DNA of 64,000 nt from Nostoc sp. S4 (GTDB lineage: Bacteria > Cyanobacteriota > Cyanobacteriia > Cyanobacteriales > Nostocaceae). This document shows positions 36,000 through 45,427 of this stretch, piece after piece; the first letter of the stretch is position 1; the number at the start of each line of letters is the position of its first letter. Both the position numbers and the translations under genes were made by a program. The DNA lies in NCBI GenBank assembly GCA_029379225.1, contig JAQYWR010000028.1:1-64000 (forward strand), in the 5' to 3' direction. The notes under the pieces are model-generated. The model had not been told where the DNA came from and made no database searches. It was given only the letters and a program-made list of their open reading frames with translations.

Positions 36000-36905
36000 T
36001 CATCTCTCTTTAATTTGCACGGTGCGATTAAACAAATTCATAACTAAAGAGATACTCAAACTCAGGATGAGATAAGTGACCATAATTAGTAATATTACTT
36101 CTACGGCTCTCCCGGTTTGGTTAAAAGTGGTGGAGGCGACAAAATAAATATCAGGGTAGCCGATCGCGATCGCTAAGCTAGAATTTTTCGTCAAGTTCAG
36201 ATATTGACTCGTTAACGGTGGAATAATTACCCGCAAGGCTTGGGGAAAAATTACCAGTCGCATCACCAATCCTGGTTTTAATCCTAGCGATCGCCCTGCT
36301 TCCCATTGTCCTTGAGATACTGATTGAATGCCGCCTCGGACAATTTCTGCAATAAACGCACCTGTGTAAAAAGTTAATCCTAACAACAAAGCTGAAAACT
36401 CTGGTGATAGAGTCAACCAAGGAAGTTCTAAGCCATTTTGACTCAGTTTAATTAAACCCCAAAGAGATATTTTATTTTCTACTTTCGGAAAACTGAGGAA
36501 AACAGCAAAGTACCAAAATAACAATTGCAGCAGCAAGGGCGTATTACGGAAAATCTCCACATAGACTATAGTGATATTCCGCACCAGCCAGTTGTCAGAA
36601 AGTCGAGTAATTCCAGCGCTAATCCCGACAATTGTGGTGAGAAAAATTCCGGACATTGCTACCCGCAAGGAGTTAAGTAACCCTACCCACAAAGCGCGGC
36701 TGTAGGTATCAGTGGGTTTGTAGTTAATCGGCGTTTCACCAATATCAAAGGAAGCTTGTTGGTTGAGAAAATTAAATCCGAACTGAATGCCCAATTGCTG
36801 CAAATTGCGGTTTAGATTTCCCCATAGTATTACTACTACAATTGCTGTTAAAAATACTGCTAAAAATTGTCCAGCAATTCTCCAAAAACGGTAGTCACTT
36901 GTCAT
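36000..36905 (-). CDS. natG: Amino-acid ABC transporter permease (NatG-like)
   Basis: A 301-residue inner-membrane permease with a first helix near residues 10-28, a periplasmic insertion, and the HisM/GlnP-type core; the EAA loop reads GQWEAGRSLGLKPGLVMRLVIFPQALR. It pairs with NatH as the two-subunit pore of a polar amino-acid importer. It lies downstream of natF with a 160-bp spacer rich in GTGTGGGAG and CTCCCCA repeats, so expression of the permeases may be partly uncoupled from the binding protein. Confidence 0.82.
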   Translation of the reverse strand: MTSDYRFWRIAGQFLAVFLTAIVVVILWGNLNRNLQQLGIQFGFNFLNQQASFDIGETPINYKPTDTYSRALWVGLLNSLRVAMSGIFLTTIVGISAGITRLSDNWLVRNITIVYVEIFRNTPLLLQLLFWYFAVFLSFPKVENKISLWGLIKLSQNGLELPWLTLSPEFSALLLGLTFYTGAFIAEIVRGGIQSVSQGQWEAGRSLGLKPGLVMRLVIFPQALRVIIPPLTSQYLNLTKNSSLAIAIGYPDIYFVASTTFNQTGRAVEVILLIMVTYLILSLSISLVMNLFNRTVQIKER

Positions 36906-36981
36906 TTGTCATTTGTGATTTGTCAATTGGCCAAACAGGGCATTGGGAGTGTGGGAGGTGTGGGAGGTGTGGGAGGATGGA
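36903..36981. repeat. TCATTTG and GGTGTGGGA tandem repeats
   Basis: Repeats fill the natF-natG spacer: TCATTTG-type heptamers at 36903-36932, then about three tandem GGTGTGGGAG units at 36945-36978, with a complementary CTCC-rich tract further on that could pair with them. Confidence 0.65.
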
Positions 36982-37064
36982 GAAGAAATCTTGCCCCCCT
37001 CTCTCCCTACACTCCCCACACTCCTTCATCCCCCCACCTCCCCATTTCCTCATCTCCCAATCTC

Positions 37065-38150
37065 CTACCGAAACGGCGGAGAATAAAGCAGTCCGTTTTT
37101 ATTCCAGAGTTTATTTTGACCGCGAGCTAGATTAAGTTTTGTTTTGGGGCCGAGGTTGCGATCGTAAATCTCAGCATAGTTACCGACGTGCTTAATTACT
37201 CGTGCTGCAAAGTCGTTTGTTAAGCCGAGTCCTTGACCAAGATTGCCTTCTGTACCTAAAAAGCGCTTAATATCTGGGTCATTACTAGTGGCGAATTGAC
37301 CTATATTCTGGGAAGTAATGCCCAACTCTTCGGCTTTTACCAAAGAATAAACCACCCACTTGAGGGTATCACCTAGCCTAGTGTCCCCTTTGGCAACTGC
37401 TGGTGCAAGGGGTTCTGAAGAAATCACTTCTTCAAGAATCACGTTGTCTTCTGGTTTGGGTAGGGTTGTGCGCCGAGAAACCAATGCGGAGCGATCGGCT
37501 GTAATGCCATCGCAACGCCCTTGAAGATAGGTAGCAAAGGTCACATTAACATCTTCAAAGACAACGGGTTTGTAAGTGATGCCTCTTTTTCGCATTTGGT
37601 CTGCTAAGTTTTGTTCGGTAGTAGTGCCAGTTTGAACACAAATAGCTTTATCTTTCAAATCTGCCAAGGATTTAATATTGCTATTTTTGCGAACCATAAT
37701 GCTTTGTCCGTCGTAAAAGACTACGGGTGCAAATTCTAGACCAACTGAACTATCACGACTCAGAGTCCAGGTAGTGTTACGGCTGAGAACGTCTACTTCC
37801 CCAGTTTGCAAGGCTGTAAACCGCTCTTTTGCATTGAGATTGCGAAATTCTACTGCATCTGGCTTGTCAAATAAAGCAGCTGCGACCGCCCTACAAATAT
37901 CTACATCAATGCCGCTGTATTTCCCGTCAGCTCCCACAAAGCTAAACCCTGGAATTTCACCACTAACACCGCAAATTACTTGACCTCGGCTTTTAATAGT
38001 ATTCCAACGATTTTGAGTTGCTGATACTGGTGGATTAGCGCCTGGGCTGGCTGTATTTGCTGTTTGTACTGACTCTCCACCACAAGCAGTAATGCTAAAG
38101 ATGAGGGGGGCGATCGCGACAATTAAACCTGATTTATGCATCAACTTCAT
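37065..38150 (-). CDS. natF: Amino-acid ABC transporter substrate-binding lipoprotein (NatF-like)
   Basis: A 361-residue periplasmic binding protein. The signal (MKLMHKSGLIVAIAPLIFSITAC) ends in a lipobox with Cys 23. The SBP family 3 fold shows GEIPGFSFVGADGKYSGIDVDICRAVAAAL and NLNAKERFTALQTGEVDVLSRNTTWT, both ligand-pocket segments of BztA/NatF proteins. It is first in the leftward cluster with natG, natH and bgtA. NatF captures neutral and acidic amino acids in Anabaena; the specificity here is by similarity. The intergenic region upstream (38151-38756) would hold its promoter. Confidence 0.85.
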   Translation of the reverse strand: MKLMHKSGLIVAIAPLIFSITACGGESVQTANTASPGANPPVSATQNRWNTIKSRGQVICGVSGEIPGFSFVGADGKYSGIDVDICRAVAAALFDKPDAVEFRNLNAKERFTALQTGEVDVLSRNTTWTLSRDSSVGLEFAPVVFYDGQSIMVRKNSNIKSLADLKDKAICVQTGTTTEQNLADQMRKRGITYKPVVFEDVNVTFATYLQGRCDGITADRSALVSRRTTLPKPEDNVILEEVISSEPLAPAVAKGDTRLGDTLKWVVYSLVKAEELGITSQNIGQFATSNDPDIKRFLGTEGNLGQGLGLTNDFAARVIKHVGNYAEIYDRNLGPKTKLNLARGQNKLWNKNGLLYSPPFR

Positions 38151-38756
38151 AGTGACTAGATAATAAAAATGTATTACTTACTACAATTATTCATTTTAGT
38201 GAAAATAATTTGCTGCTTATCATATAAGACTCTACCAGCCTCTAGACTGTATTTATTTACCTTTTAAAGCAGTATTTCAACTCTTTACTAATTTTTTCCT
38301 AGCTTGAGATATAGCAATCCGATTTGATTTTTCACAACATATCTTATACTTCAAGGCAATAGTCAAGAAGCACTTTTGCAATTAATCTTTTCCTTTTGCC
38401 CAAGGAGAAGTAAGTTAAAATAGTCCTCTAGTTGATGGAGATTATCTCAATTTTGCTGCGGCTTCCAACTTGGATTTAAATCCAATCACGATGCTTGATC
38501 TAAAAATCTACTTATAAAATCTGGAAGATAATATTAAAATTTTAGTGATGCCAATTTTATATTCTTCACTGCCTAAGAGTCGGTAACAAGTCAAAAACTA
38601 TTCATAGCCCAGCATCAAAATCTGTTTTTCCTATCTCCAATGTCTCATGCCCCATGCCCTATTTACCAGAAGTAGCCACACTAACTCAAACAACTACCAC
38701 TAGCAGGTTAAACTAGGTCTGGTAACAGCTGCTCCACTATTCCTTATGAGGCTTTT
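38151..38756. other. Divergent spacer natF / YbjN-like gene
   Basis: About 605 bp, AT-rich, divergent between natF and the rightward 192-residue gene. No frame, tRNA or clear hairpin was found. A weak motif CTCATGCCCCATGCCC near 38644 is of intergenic repeat type. Confidence 0.45.
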
Positions 38757-39335
38757 ATGGGAGCTAACCTCAAACAGATTGCCAAGTATTTAGATAACCT
38801 TGGTTGGGACTACCGTTTTGATGATGAAGAAGACCGCATTATAACAGGTGTGGAAGCTGATAACTTAGAAGATTTCCTAATAGTTGTCCAGCTAGATGAA
38901 GAGGGAAAATTTTTCCGAGTATTTGCCCCTCAAGTTTTAGCAGGAATTCAAGACCACCCTCATAAGGGGGCTATCCTACAGACAATGCTTGCCATTTCCT
39001 GGGAAACCAAAATGCTGCAATGGGAGTACGATCCATCTGATGGTGAAATCCGTGCCATTATTGAATTTCCTCTGGAAGACTCAATTCTTACAGAAAGGCA
39101 ATTTCACCGTTGTCTGAGTGGATTAATTCAGATTGTAGATGGCATAGCGATTCCTCGCCTGAAAGAAGTTATGGCAACAGGTCTCGATCCGGGAAATATA
39201 GAACTTGGAGAAAGACTATTACTCAGTATCCAAGAAGAAGCTCCAGGATTACTAGATTTACTGGAAAAGGCAATGGAAGCGCGAAAAAAACGAGGAAGTT
39301 TTCCCAACGAGTCAGACGGATCGTCACTGAAATAG
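38757..39335 (+). CDS. YbjN/type III chaperone-like conserved protein
   Basis: A 192-residue acidic soluble protein. The fold signature (LKQIAKYLDNLGWDYRFDDEEDRIITGV, then FLIVVQLDEEGKFFRVFAPQVL, then LAISWETKMLQWEYDPSDGEI) resembles YbjN/Tir-chaperone domains, which act as small dimeric binding proteins. The function in cyanobacteria is unknown. GAGG sits about 8 nt before the ATG. It is followed at 59 bp by the DUF3318 gene in the same direction and is probably co-transcribed with it. The Lys/Arg-rich C-terminus is likely disordered. Confidence 0.6.
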   Translation: MGANLKQIAKYLDNLGWDYRFDDEEDRIITGVEADNLEDFLIVVQLDEEGKFFRVFAPQVLAGIQDHPHKGAILQTMLAISWETKMLQWEYDPSDGEIRAIIEFPLEDSILTERQFHRCLSGLIQIVDGIAIPRLKEVMATGLDPGNIELGERLLLSIQEEAPGLLDLLEKAMEARKKRGSFPNESDGSSLK

Positions 39336-39394
39336 CTATACTCCAAAGTGATACCCTCACTATATATTATTGAAATTTTCTGGGGCTGGATATT

Positions 39395-40039
39395 ATGACA
39401 TCCTATGCAACCTCCTCTGCTAAAGCGGAAATGAGTGAACTCCGGCGGTTGAAAGGCTTACTACCGCCAGAATTGCAGAGCTGGGTCACGGTAGAAGGCA
39501 CCACTGAGGTCAATCCACCCCTGATCCGCTGCGAAGAAATTGGTAAAGACCAGGTAGAAATTCAAATTGACTTGGTAAAATGGGATGCCCTCGCAATGGA
39601 TCAGCGTAATCTGCTGTTCTGGCATGAAGTTGCTCGCGTTCAAAATGACACAATTCCCAAAGATGGTTGGGAAATGGCAGCACTAGCCATCGGTTTAGGC
39701 GGTGCTGTTGGTGAATTGTGGGTACAAGATGGATTGCTTTTAGTGTTAGCTTTGGCGCTGTGTGGCGTGTCAGGTTGGCGATTGTACCAAAAGAACAATG
39801 GGGAAAAGCAAATAAGAGAATTGCTCAATGCTGACGAAAAAGCGATCGCCTTAGCAACTCGTTTTGGTTATACCCTCCCCAATGCCTACAAAAGTCTTGG
39901 TAGCGCCTTAAAAACCCTGATTGATAATACTTCTAGTAAGCGTCAACGGTCGAAATACGAAGCTAGGCTCTCTGCCCTCAAACGCAGTGCTAATAAGGCA
40001 AAAGCTAAATCCAAAACTATAGATGAAGGCGCACTGTAG
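39395..40039 (+). CDS. DUF3318 family membrane protein
   Basis: A 214-residue cyanobacterial protein. It has a soluble N-terminal region (SELRRLKGLLPPELQSWVTVEG), an HEVARV motif in the DQRNLLFWHEVARVQ segment (about 69-83), a hydrophobic stretch of two short helices (about 93-130: ALAIGLGGAVGELWV, LLLVLALALCGVSGW), and a C-terminal basic tail (KRSANKAKAKSK). The HEVAR signature has the look of a metallopeptidase-like HExxR but without a visible third ligand, so catalysis is not claimed. Function unknown. It follows the YbjN-like gene. Confidence 0.75.
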   Translation: MTSYATSSAKAEMSELRRLKGLLPPELQSWVTVEGTTEVNPPLIRCEEIGKDQVEIQIDLVKWDALAMDQRNLLFWHEVARVQNDTIPKDGWEMAALAIGLGGAVGELWVQDGLLLVLALALCGVSGWRLYQKNNGEKQIRELLNADEKAIALATRFGYTLPNAYKSLGSALKTLIDNTSSKRQRSKYEARLSALKRSANKAKAKSKTIDEGAL

Positions 40040-40520
40040 CAACCGGAAAGTAGGTTGGGTGGGCGATACCCACCCCAAAAAATATTTTAATAGTTGAGCT
40101 TGCTAATTTTGAGATTTTAGATTCTTTTGGTTTATACCTGATTAACCTACCGCCAAGCTAACACAATAAAGTGGGTGACACAAATTAAAAAATTGAAATT
40201 TAGAATCTTTGAACTCGATCCATTTATCGGCAAGGTTAATCTAAAATCTTTGGACTTCAACCAAAGTGCTTTTTGATAGCTAGCAACTTTATCAAGAAAT
40301 AAAAACTTAATAAAAATTAATATGTTGATTTTGCTAACAAAAATTAATATAAATTTATTTTTCCTCTCACTACATCTTTAGTAATACGTGGATTTAGTAT
40401 AGAAATCATATTTGATTGCGTGAAAAAACTTAGTACACCTCAAAGAGCCTTCTTTTCTCTTCCCAGTTCCCTAACTACACAAGTAATTTCAGAAATCAAA
40501 CCGGATTTTTATAACAACTT
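40040..40520. other. Spacer downstream of DUF3318 gene
   Basis: About 480 bp AT-rich DNA between convergent DUF3318 and queE. A GGTGGGTATCGCC-like inverted motif lies just past the DUF3318 stop (GGTTGGGTGGGCGATACCCACCCC); GGGT...ACCC could terminate transcription. Nothing else recognised. Confidence 0.4.
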
Positions 40521-41318
40521 TTAGAGTTGGTTGAGCATTTTATGTGTCTGGGGTATTACCCGCACTTGTTTGAGAAACTGTTTCATCAAAGCTTGCCAGA
40601 TTAAAACTCGCTCGGGTGCAGGAGCAAACATAGGTATTGGAGAAAATTGTTCCAACTCTGTTAGAGGGGTAACAGGTTGTAAAAATACTGGTATATCTGG
40701 ACTCACATCTGCCACCAGCAAAGCTGAACGTCTTAACTCGGCTGGATCTGTGTTTTGAGACACAATTATCTTGACAAAAACATTTAAATATGAGTCATGA
40801 CATAATTGGAGAAATTTAGCATGTTCTTGCCAATGACTTTCGCCGCTGACACTGGGCAACTTAAAATCCATCCCTACAGAGTCTAAGTATGGAAGAATCA
40901 TTGCTAGTTGTTCTGGGCGGTGTCCGCCTGTTTCTAAATATATAGGTAGACCAGTTATGGCTCGCACTTCGGGTAGAAACTGCCTTAAAAATTGGGCATG
41001 AAGAAGTGGTTCGCCACCCGTTAGGCTAATGCTATCGTGTAAGGAAGGTAGATTTTGTCTTTGAACCCATTCGATTAATATGGGTAATGGGACAGGATTA
41101 GAGTAAATTTCAAAGTCGCGCAATCCGGGCGATCGCTCTATCCGGCAATTAACAGGTGCATTCCAAGTGTGGGCGCTATCGCAAAAGTGACAGCGCAAAT
41201 CGCACAGAGCAAAGCGAATAAAAATCTGACGTGTCCCTACATTCAGTCCTTCCCCTTGAATGGCAGAGAAGACCTCAACCAGGCGTGCGGTAGATGTAAC
41301 CGTAGTTTTAGTAATCAT
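40521..41318 (-). CDS. queE: 7-carboxy-7-deazaguanine synthase (radical SAM)
   Basis: A 265-residue enzyme from Met at 41318 (MITKTTVTSTARLVEVFSAIQGEG). The frame runs to 41435, but the extra 39 residues (Cys-rich SCCCAEAARLHC) do not match the family. The GEG motif (IQGEGLNVGTRQIFIRF) and the radical SAM triad CDLRCHFC (CxxxCxxC) are at the N-terminus; SLTGGEPLLH is the GGE motif. QueE converts 6-carboxytetrahydropterin to 7-carboxy-7-deazaguanine, the branch point to queuosine. The rest of the que pathway is not in the window. The 41446 gene starts divergently. Confidence 0.9.
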   Translation of the reverse strand: MITKTTVTSTARLVEVFSAIQGEGLNVGTRQIFIRFALCDLRCHFCDSAHTWNAPVNCRIERSPGLRDFEIYSNPVPLPILIEWVQRQNLPSLHDSISLTGGEPLLHAQFLRQFLPEVRAITGLPIYLETGGHRPEQLAMILPYLDSVGMDFKLPSVSGESHWQEHAKFLQLCHDSYLNVFVKIIVSQNTDPAELRRSALLVADVSPDIPVFLQPVTPLTELEQFSPIPMFAPAPERVLIWQALMKQFLKQVRVIPQTHKMLNQL

Positions 41319-41445
41319 TTGATCGCGGCAGTGCAAGCGCGCTGCTTCGGCACAACAGCAAGAATATTTTTTAGCTTCTTGTTCTATTGTGAATCGTCGC
41401 TGGCGATTTGCAATCACAGAAAAAGCAGATACCAATTAGTCCTGA

Positions 41446-42549
41446 TTGCATTTAAGTAATTTTATAGGACAAAATCATGTTTGGCAGATTATATTATACA
41501 TGGCAACGAAAGTGCAGAGCTTCATGACTAGCCAACCGACAGAGGTCGATTTTCCAGTTCATTCCCTAAACGACACGGTTATAGTGCAGGTGCCCACACG
41601 TTTAAGCGTACTGGAGGCTTTAAGCTTTAAGCAAACCTGCCAAAGCTTAATCCAACCCAATTCAAATCCTAACCAAATCATCGTTGACTTTCACCAAACT
41701 ACTTTTATAGATAGTAGTGGTTTAGGTGCCTTAGTGAGTAATTTGAAATATGCCCAGGCTAAAGGAATTACATTTAGACTACGGAATGTGACACCCCAAG
41801 TTATGGCAGTTTTAAAACTCACGGGATTAGATCAAGTTTTTCCTCTAGAGTCTGTAGACAATGAGTCGCTAATAGAGCAACAACGTCTAGTAGATAACCG
41901 GAGGACAGCTTCCCGCCTAGTAGAGCCGTTACCCACGACTCATCCTTCTATAGCATCTTGGATGAAACGGTTCTTAGATATTATTGGGTCAGTGATTGGT
42001 TTATTAATTACAGGAATTTTGTTCATACCGATTACGCTTGCTATTCAGATTAACGATCCTGGGCCAATTTTCTTTCGTCAAACCCGCTGTGGTTGGATGG
42101 GAAAACGGTTTAAAATTTGGAAATTCCGCTCTATGTGTGTGGATGCGGAAGCAAAGAAATCCGAAGTCAAAAACCAAGTGCAAGGTGCTTTTTTTAAGAA
42201 TGAAAATGACCCCAGAATTACCAAGGTAGGACGTTTTTTACGGCGAACTAGTCTTGATGAACTACCCCAATTTTGGAACGTTCTTAAAGGAGAAATGAGT
42301 TTAGTAGGTACCAGACCACCCACACCCGATGAAGTAGAACGCTACGAAGTACCTGAATGGCAACGTTTAGATGTCAAACCCGGTATGACTGGCGAATGGC
42401 AAGTCAATGGACGGTCTACAGTCCGTAGTTTTGAAGATGTAATTCGCTTAGATTTGCAGTATCAAAAAAATTGGAGTTTGGTGTACGATTTAAAGCTAAT
42501 TTTTAAAACTATAGCGATTCTGTTTCACAAAAACAGTGGTGCTGTTTAG
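41446..42549 (+). CDS. STAS domain-sugar transferase fusion
   Basis: A 367-residue fusion of two normally separate functions. Residues about 30-120 form a STAS domain like anti-sigma-factor antagonists (IIVDFHQTTFIDSSGLGAL); the phosphorylatable Ser of SpoIIAA proteins lies in a matching DSSG. Residues about 165-365 are a bacterial sugar transferase (WcaJ/RfbP type) with one membrane helix (LDIIGSVIGLLITGILFI), a GKRFKIWKFRSM loop, a DELPQ/SLVGTRPP motif and KPGMTGEWQVNGR. Such enzymes move a sugar-1-phosphate to undecaprenyl phosphate at the start of exopolysaccharide synthesis. The start could be M19 (41500) or M27 (41524) since the first residues are not conserved. Confidence 0.75.
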   Translation: MHLSNFIGQNHVWQIILYMATKVQSFMTSQPTEVDFPVHSLNDTVIVQVPTRLSVLEALSFKQTCQSLIQPNSNPNQIIVDFHQTTFIDSSGLGALVSNLKYAQAKGITFRLRNVTPQVMAVLKLTGLDQVFPLESVDNESLIEQQRLVDNRRTASRLVEPLPTTHPSIASWMKRFLDIIGSVIGLLITGILFIPITLAIQINDPGPIFFRQTRCGWMGKRFKIWKFRSMCVDAEAKKSEVKNQVQGAFFKNENDPRITKVGRFLRRTSLDELPQFWNVLKGEMSLVGTRPPTPDEVERYEVPEWQRLDVKPGMTGEWQVNGRSTVRSFEDVIRLDLQYQKNWSLVYDLKLIFKTIAILFHKNSGAV

Positions 42550-42609
42550 CTAACTACCCTTATTTACAATTTTTCGGTAACTTGCAATCAGAGGATAATT
42601 GTTAGATAA

Positions 42610-42634
42610 ACCCAAGCTCATAATGGGCTTGGGT
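42610..42634 (+). terminator. Terminator after the STAS-sugar transferase gene
   Basis: Eight-base-pair stem ACCCAAGC/GCTTGGGT with a 9-nt loop, followed by GTATTTTA, 60 bp after the gene stop. Confidence 0.65.
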
Positions 42635-42789
42635 GTATTTTATGAATTTGGATCGCCCTCCAAGCACTTGGGTGGCACAGAGCAAAAGTTGAGAAGAGTG
42701 GATTAGTGAATTTCATATCTCAATTGGGCAACGCGACTTTTCGGCTTGACCGAAGCTGCTAAGAAAAACTCTGCGCTTAGAGCGTCAAA

Positions 42790-44244
42790 TTACCCAACCA
42801 CTTTTTGAATACCAACTACTTCAACCTGCTGTACTTCTGGCAATAAACGCTTCACACCTTGCTTCACAAACCCTTGCAAAAAGCCAATCTGTTGATTTTG
42901 CCCAAACACCTTTTGCAAAGTTTGCCGCAACTTCTCCAAATTCAAATTAGTTCCAGAATCTATTGCTATTTCTTGGTGTTGGAAATACTCAACTAAACTT
43001 AATCCTGCGACTCTAGTGAGATAAGCTGCACTTACTCCCTGTACTAACCCACCAGCCACAAAGGTAACAGCATTACTTTTGAGAACAGTACTAATAGCCT
43101 TTGTAGAAAGTTCAACTAAACCGAGTTTCAGCATCATACTCCCCATTGTTCCAGCTACGGTTTGCGCCTGTTCTAGGGAAAATTTCTGCTGATAGATGTT
43201 ACCCAAATCCATTACCATCTGAGCATTAATCGCCGCAGTCGCCACAATATCAAGGGCTGGTACTGGGTTAGCAAAGGCAGCAGCAGCAGCTATCCACTGA
43301 TATTGTTCAATAATTGGGGTGGCGCGATCGCATCTGATGGCATTGAGCCAGTTTTTCGCCTCGGCTTTCAACAACCCGGCTTTCCTGATGGTAGTTAGCC
43401 AGACTAGCCGTTGCTTTTGCTGTGCCAAAATTTCACCGAACTGCTGGGTTAACTGCTCGATATCTGGTGCTGGTTGTTCCATCCACTCTTGTACAGAACC
43501 ATCAGCCTCATGCTTTCGGACTTTGACGGGGATAGGAGAGGCCGCAGTTGCAACTACATTTCCTGGCATCCGCTGTTTTAATGACAGTAAGACGCTAGCA
43601 CGTTCATCAGCTAAATACTGGTCTTGTTTATTAAAAACCAGCGTTGTGGGCAGATTTGCTGCTTTTAGTTGCTGTAAAGTTTGAAATTCTGTATCTGTCA
43701 AATCGCCGTTTGTCAAGAACAGCACAAAATCAGATTTTGCCACTTCTGCTAAAACAGCTGCATCTGAATTATCACCTGCTTCTCTAAACAAAGGTGCTGT
43801 CTCTTGTAGAGAAAGATTTTCTGTCTGTAGATTTTTTGCTAAGACTTGAATTAAAGTGCTTTTACCGACAGATTTGCCACCAGTCACAGCCGCTTTAATT
43901 TCTTGTCTGTCTAATTCCAACCATAATTGGGCAACTTGTTCTCTGAGCGTCTCTAGTGCCAGATGGTTTTCAGCTTCTTGTGCCAGTTGGTTAATTACAG
44001 CTTCAGCTTTAGCGATCGCACTTTCCACACTCGCCCGATTTACAAGCATACTATCTAGCTGCTCTAAAGTCTGTTGCGGGCGATTTTGTCGGAATAACCA
44101 CAAACCACCGCCAACAGCTAAGGCACTCAATAAACCAAACTCACCCACCTGCATTATTGAATGATGCCAACTTTGTAACATCCACAGAGAAAAGGATAGT
44201 CCCAATCCTCCCACTAAAATTGGTCGCTGCAACTTCACAACCAT
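42790..44244 (-). CDS. DUF697/YcjF-like membrane GTPase
   Basis: A 484-residue protein. Two short hydrophobic segments near the N-terminus (about 9-24 and 36-51) are followed by a G domain: Walker A GGKSVGKST at 122-130 and FNKQD (205-208, G4 NKxD). The C-terminal half is helical and Ala-rich with amphipathic membrane-like stretches (WIAAAAAFANPVPALDIVA), typical of DUF697. G3 is weakly conserved. These proteins are thought to act in membrane or stress-related processes; function unknown. It stands alone, transcribed away from the tRNA. Confidence 0.7.
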   Translation of the reverse strand: MVVKLQRPILVGGLGLSFSLWMLQSWHHSIMQVGEFGLLSALAVGGGLWLFRQNRPQQTLEQLDSMLVNRASVESAIAKAEAVINQLAQEAENHLALETLREQVAQLWLELDRQEIKAAVTGGKSVGKSTLIQVLAKNLQTENLSLQETAPLFREAGDNSDAAVLAEVAKSDFVLFLTNGDLTDTEFQTLQQLKAANLPTTLVFNKQDQYLADERASVLLSLKQRMPGNVVATAASPIPVKVRKHEADGSVQEWMEQPAPDIEQLTQQFGEILAQQKQRLVWLTTIRKAGLLKAEAKNWLNAIRCDRATPIIEQYQWIAAAAAFANPVPALDIVATAAINAQMVMDLGNIYQQKFSLEQAQTVAGTMGSMMLKLGLVELSTKAISTVLKSNAVTFVAGGLVQGVSAAYLTRVAGLSLVEYFQHQEIAIDSGTNLNLEKLRQTLQKVFGQNQQIGFLQGFVKQGVKRLLPEVQQVEVVGIQKVVG

Positions 44245-44300
44245 GACTCTCCGCGCTTTTTAGATGGCTATTTCTTCCAGAATAGATCAAAATAAAGCAA

Positions 44301-44330
44301 AACCCTGCAATCTTTACGGATTGTAGGGTT
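44301..44330 (-). terminator. Terminator downstream of tRNA-Met
   Basis: Twelve-base-pair stem AACCCTGCAATC/GATTGTAGGGTT (one G-T pair) with a 6-nt loop. T-runs flank it on both strands (TTTTGCTTTATTTT on the minus strand), about 20 bp after the tRNA 3' end. Confidence 0.75.
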
Positions 44331-44349
44331 TTGGTTTTGTTATTTCATT

Positions 44350-44426
<77 letters not shown>

Positions 44427-44473
44427 TCGTTCGTTGACTTTTCTAGTCTAACTTAAAGCCAAGAGTTTGACAA

Positions 44474-45427
44474 CTACAAAAATGATAATTCTCCAATTAC
44501 TTCTAAACGCTTGTATTTTCCTAAGGTGACAAACTTTTCACAGAGGCTATCGGCAGCACTGGGACTAATCCAACCCATTTGTTGGAGTAAGTGAATAGCA
44601 ACGGCATGTTTTGCTCGTTTTGCCCCATCCATAACTTTAATTGCTAATCCCATGCCCTCACCGAGTCTACCAATGCACTGCACTCCTTCAGCACCGGCTT
44701 TGCTGACCAGTTCTCCAGGAGCTAAACGCATTAGTTCCGTATCAAATTCTCCATCTCCTGCTACCATCGCTGGGTGATGAGTCATGGCACGGACAATGCG
44801 CTCCATATCCAAATTGCTACTAGAGGCTAGCAGGGCGTATAAAGAGGCCATTTGACCGAGTTGCATGAAATAAGTTGGTGCGCCACAGTCATCGTGGGCA
44901 TTGATAAATTCCTCTGCTGGCATTCGTAGCAGTTCTGCTACTTTGCCTAAAATCAACTGCTGTATTGGGTGTTTGCGTTCCAAGTAGTTATTTAAAGGCC
45001 AATGGCGTTGCTGACAAACAGCTAGCATCCCCGCATGTTTCCCAGAGCAATTGTATTCCAGAGGACTGCGTTTGCCTTCAGGAGTTGGACACTGGAGTAA
45101 AGTCGGGTCGAGATCGGCCCGCCAAAGGATGTTAAATACCTGTCGGACTTGCTCTATTGTTCCTTTATGGGAACTCGTGATAATTGCTAAATCGCGATCG
45201 CTCAGGTCATAGCGTTCCAGTGTACCTGTAGTGGTAACTGCAAGTGCCTGAAATGGTTTCAGTGCTGAACGAATAAATGCAGCAGTTTCAGAGTTTCCAG
45301 CGACGGTTAAAACCCGTCCGCGTTCGTCGCATACAACAGCTTGGACTATATGCTTGGATTCAATAATCCCTTCACGCAGCAACCGGACTTCCAGTGCTGT
45401 AGCTTGAGTTCGTTTTCCCATTGTCAT
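44474..45427 (-). CDS. Asparaginase II family protein
   Basis: A 317-residue protein of the bacterial/plant Asparaginase_II family (pfam06089), unrelated to the classical type I/II asparaginases. Distinct features are SALKPFQALAVTTTG, ITSSHKGT, NCSGKHAGMLAVC, HDDCGAPTYFMQLGQMASLYA, MTHHPAMVAG and GVQCIGRLGEGMGLAIKVMDG. Members hydrolyse L-asparagine to aspartate and ammonia, inside the cell. Start at 45427 (MTMGKRTQATALEVRLLREG). It lies after cgld27 in the same direction but over a 330-bp repeat-filled gap, so it likely has its own promoter. Confidence 0.85.
   Translation of the reverse strand: MTMGKRTQATALEVRLLREGIIESKHIVQAVVCDERGRVLTVAGNSETAAFIRSALKPFQALAVTTTGTLERYDLSDRDLAIITSSHKGTIEQVRQVFNILWRADLDPTLLQCPTPEGKRSPLEYNCSGKHAGMLAVCQQRHWPLNNYLERKHPIQQLILGKVAELLRMPAEEFINAHDDCGAPTYFMQLGQMASLYALLASSSNLDMERIVRAMTHHPAMVAGDGEFDTELMRLAPGELVSKAGAEGVQCIGRLGEGMGLAIKVMDGAKRAKHAVAIHLLQQMGWISPSAADSLCEKFVTLGKYKRLEVIGELSFL

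Noticed and set aside
39640..39828. HEVAR motif of DUF3318 as a zinc protease site
   Set aside because: No second His and no third ligand at a suitable distance were found, so metalloprotease activity is not supported.
41169..41459. 96-codon frame antisense to queE
   Set aside because: It lies inside the conserved queE frame on the other strand and has no ribosome-binding site or family.
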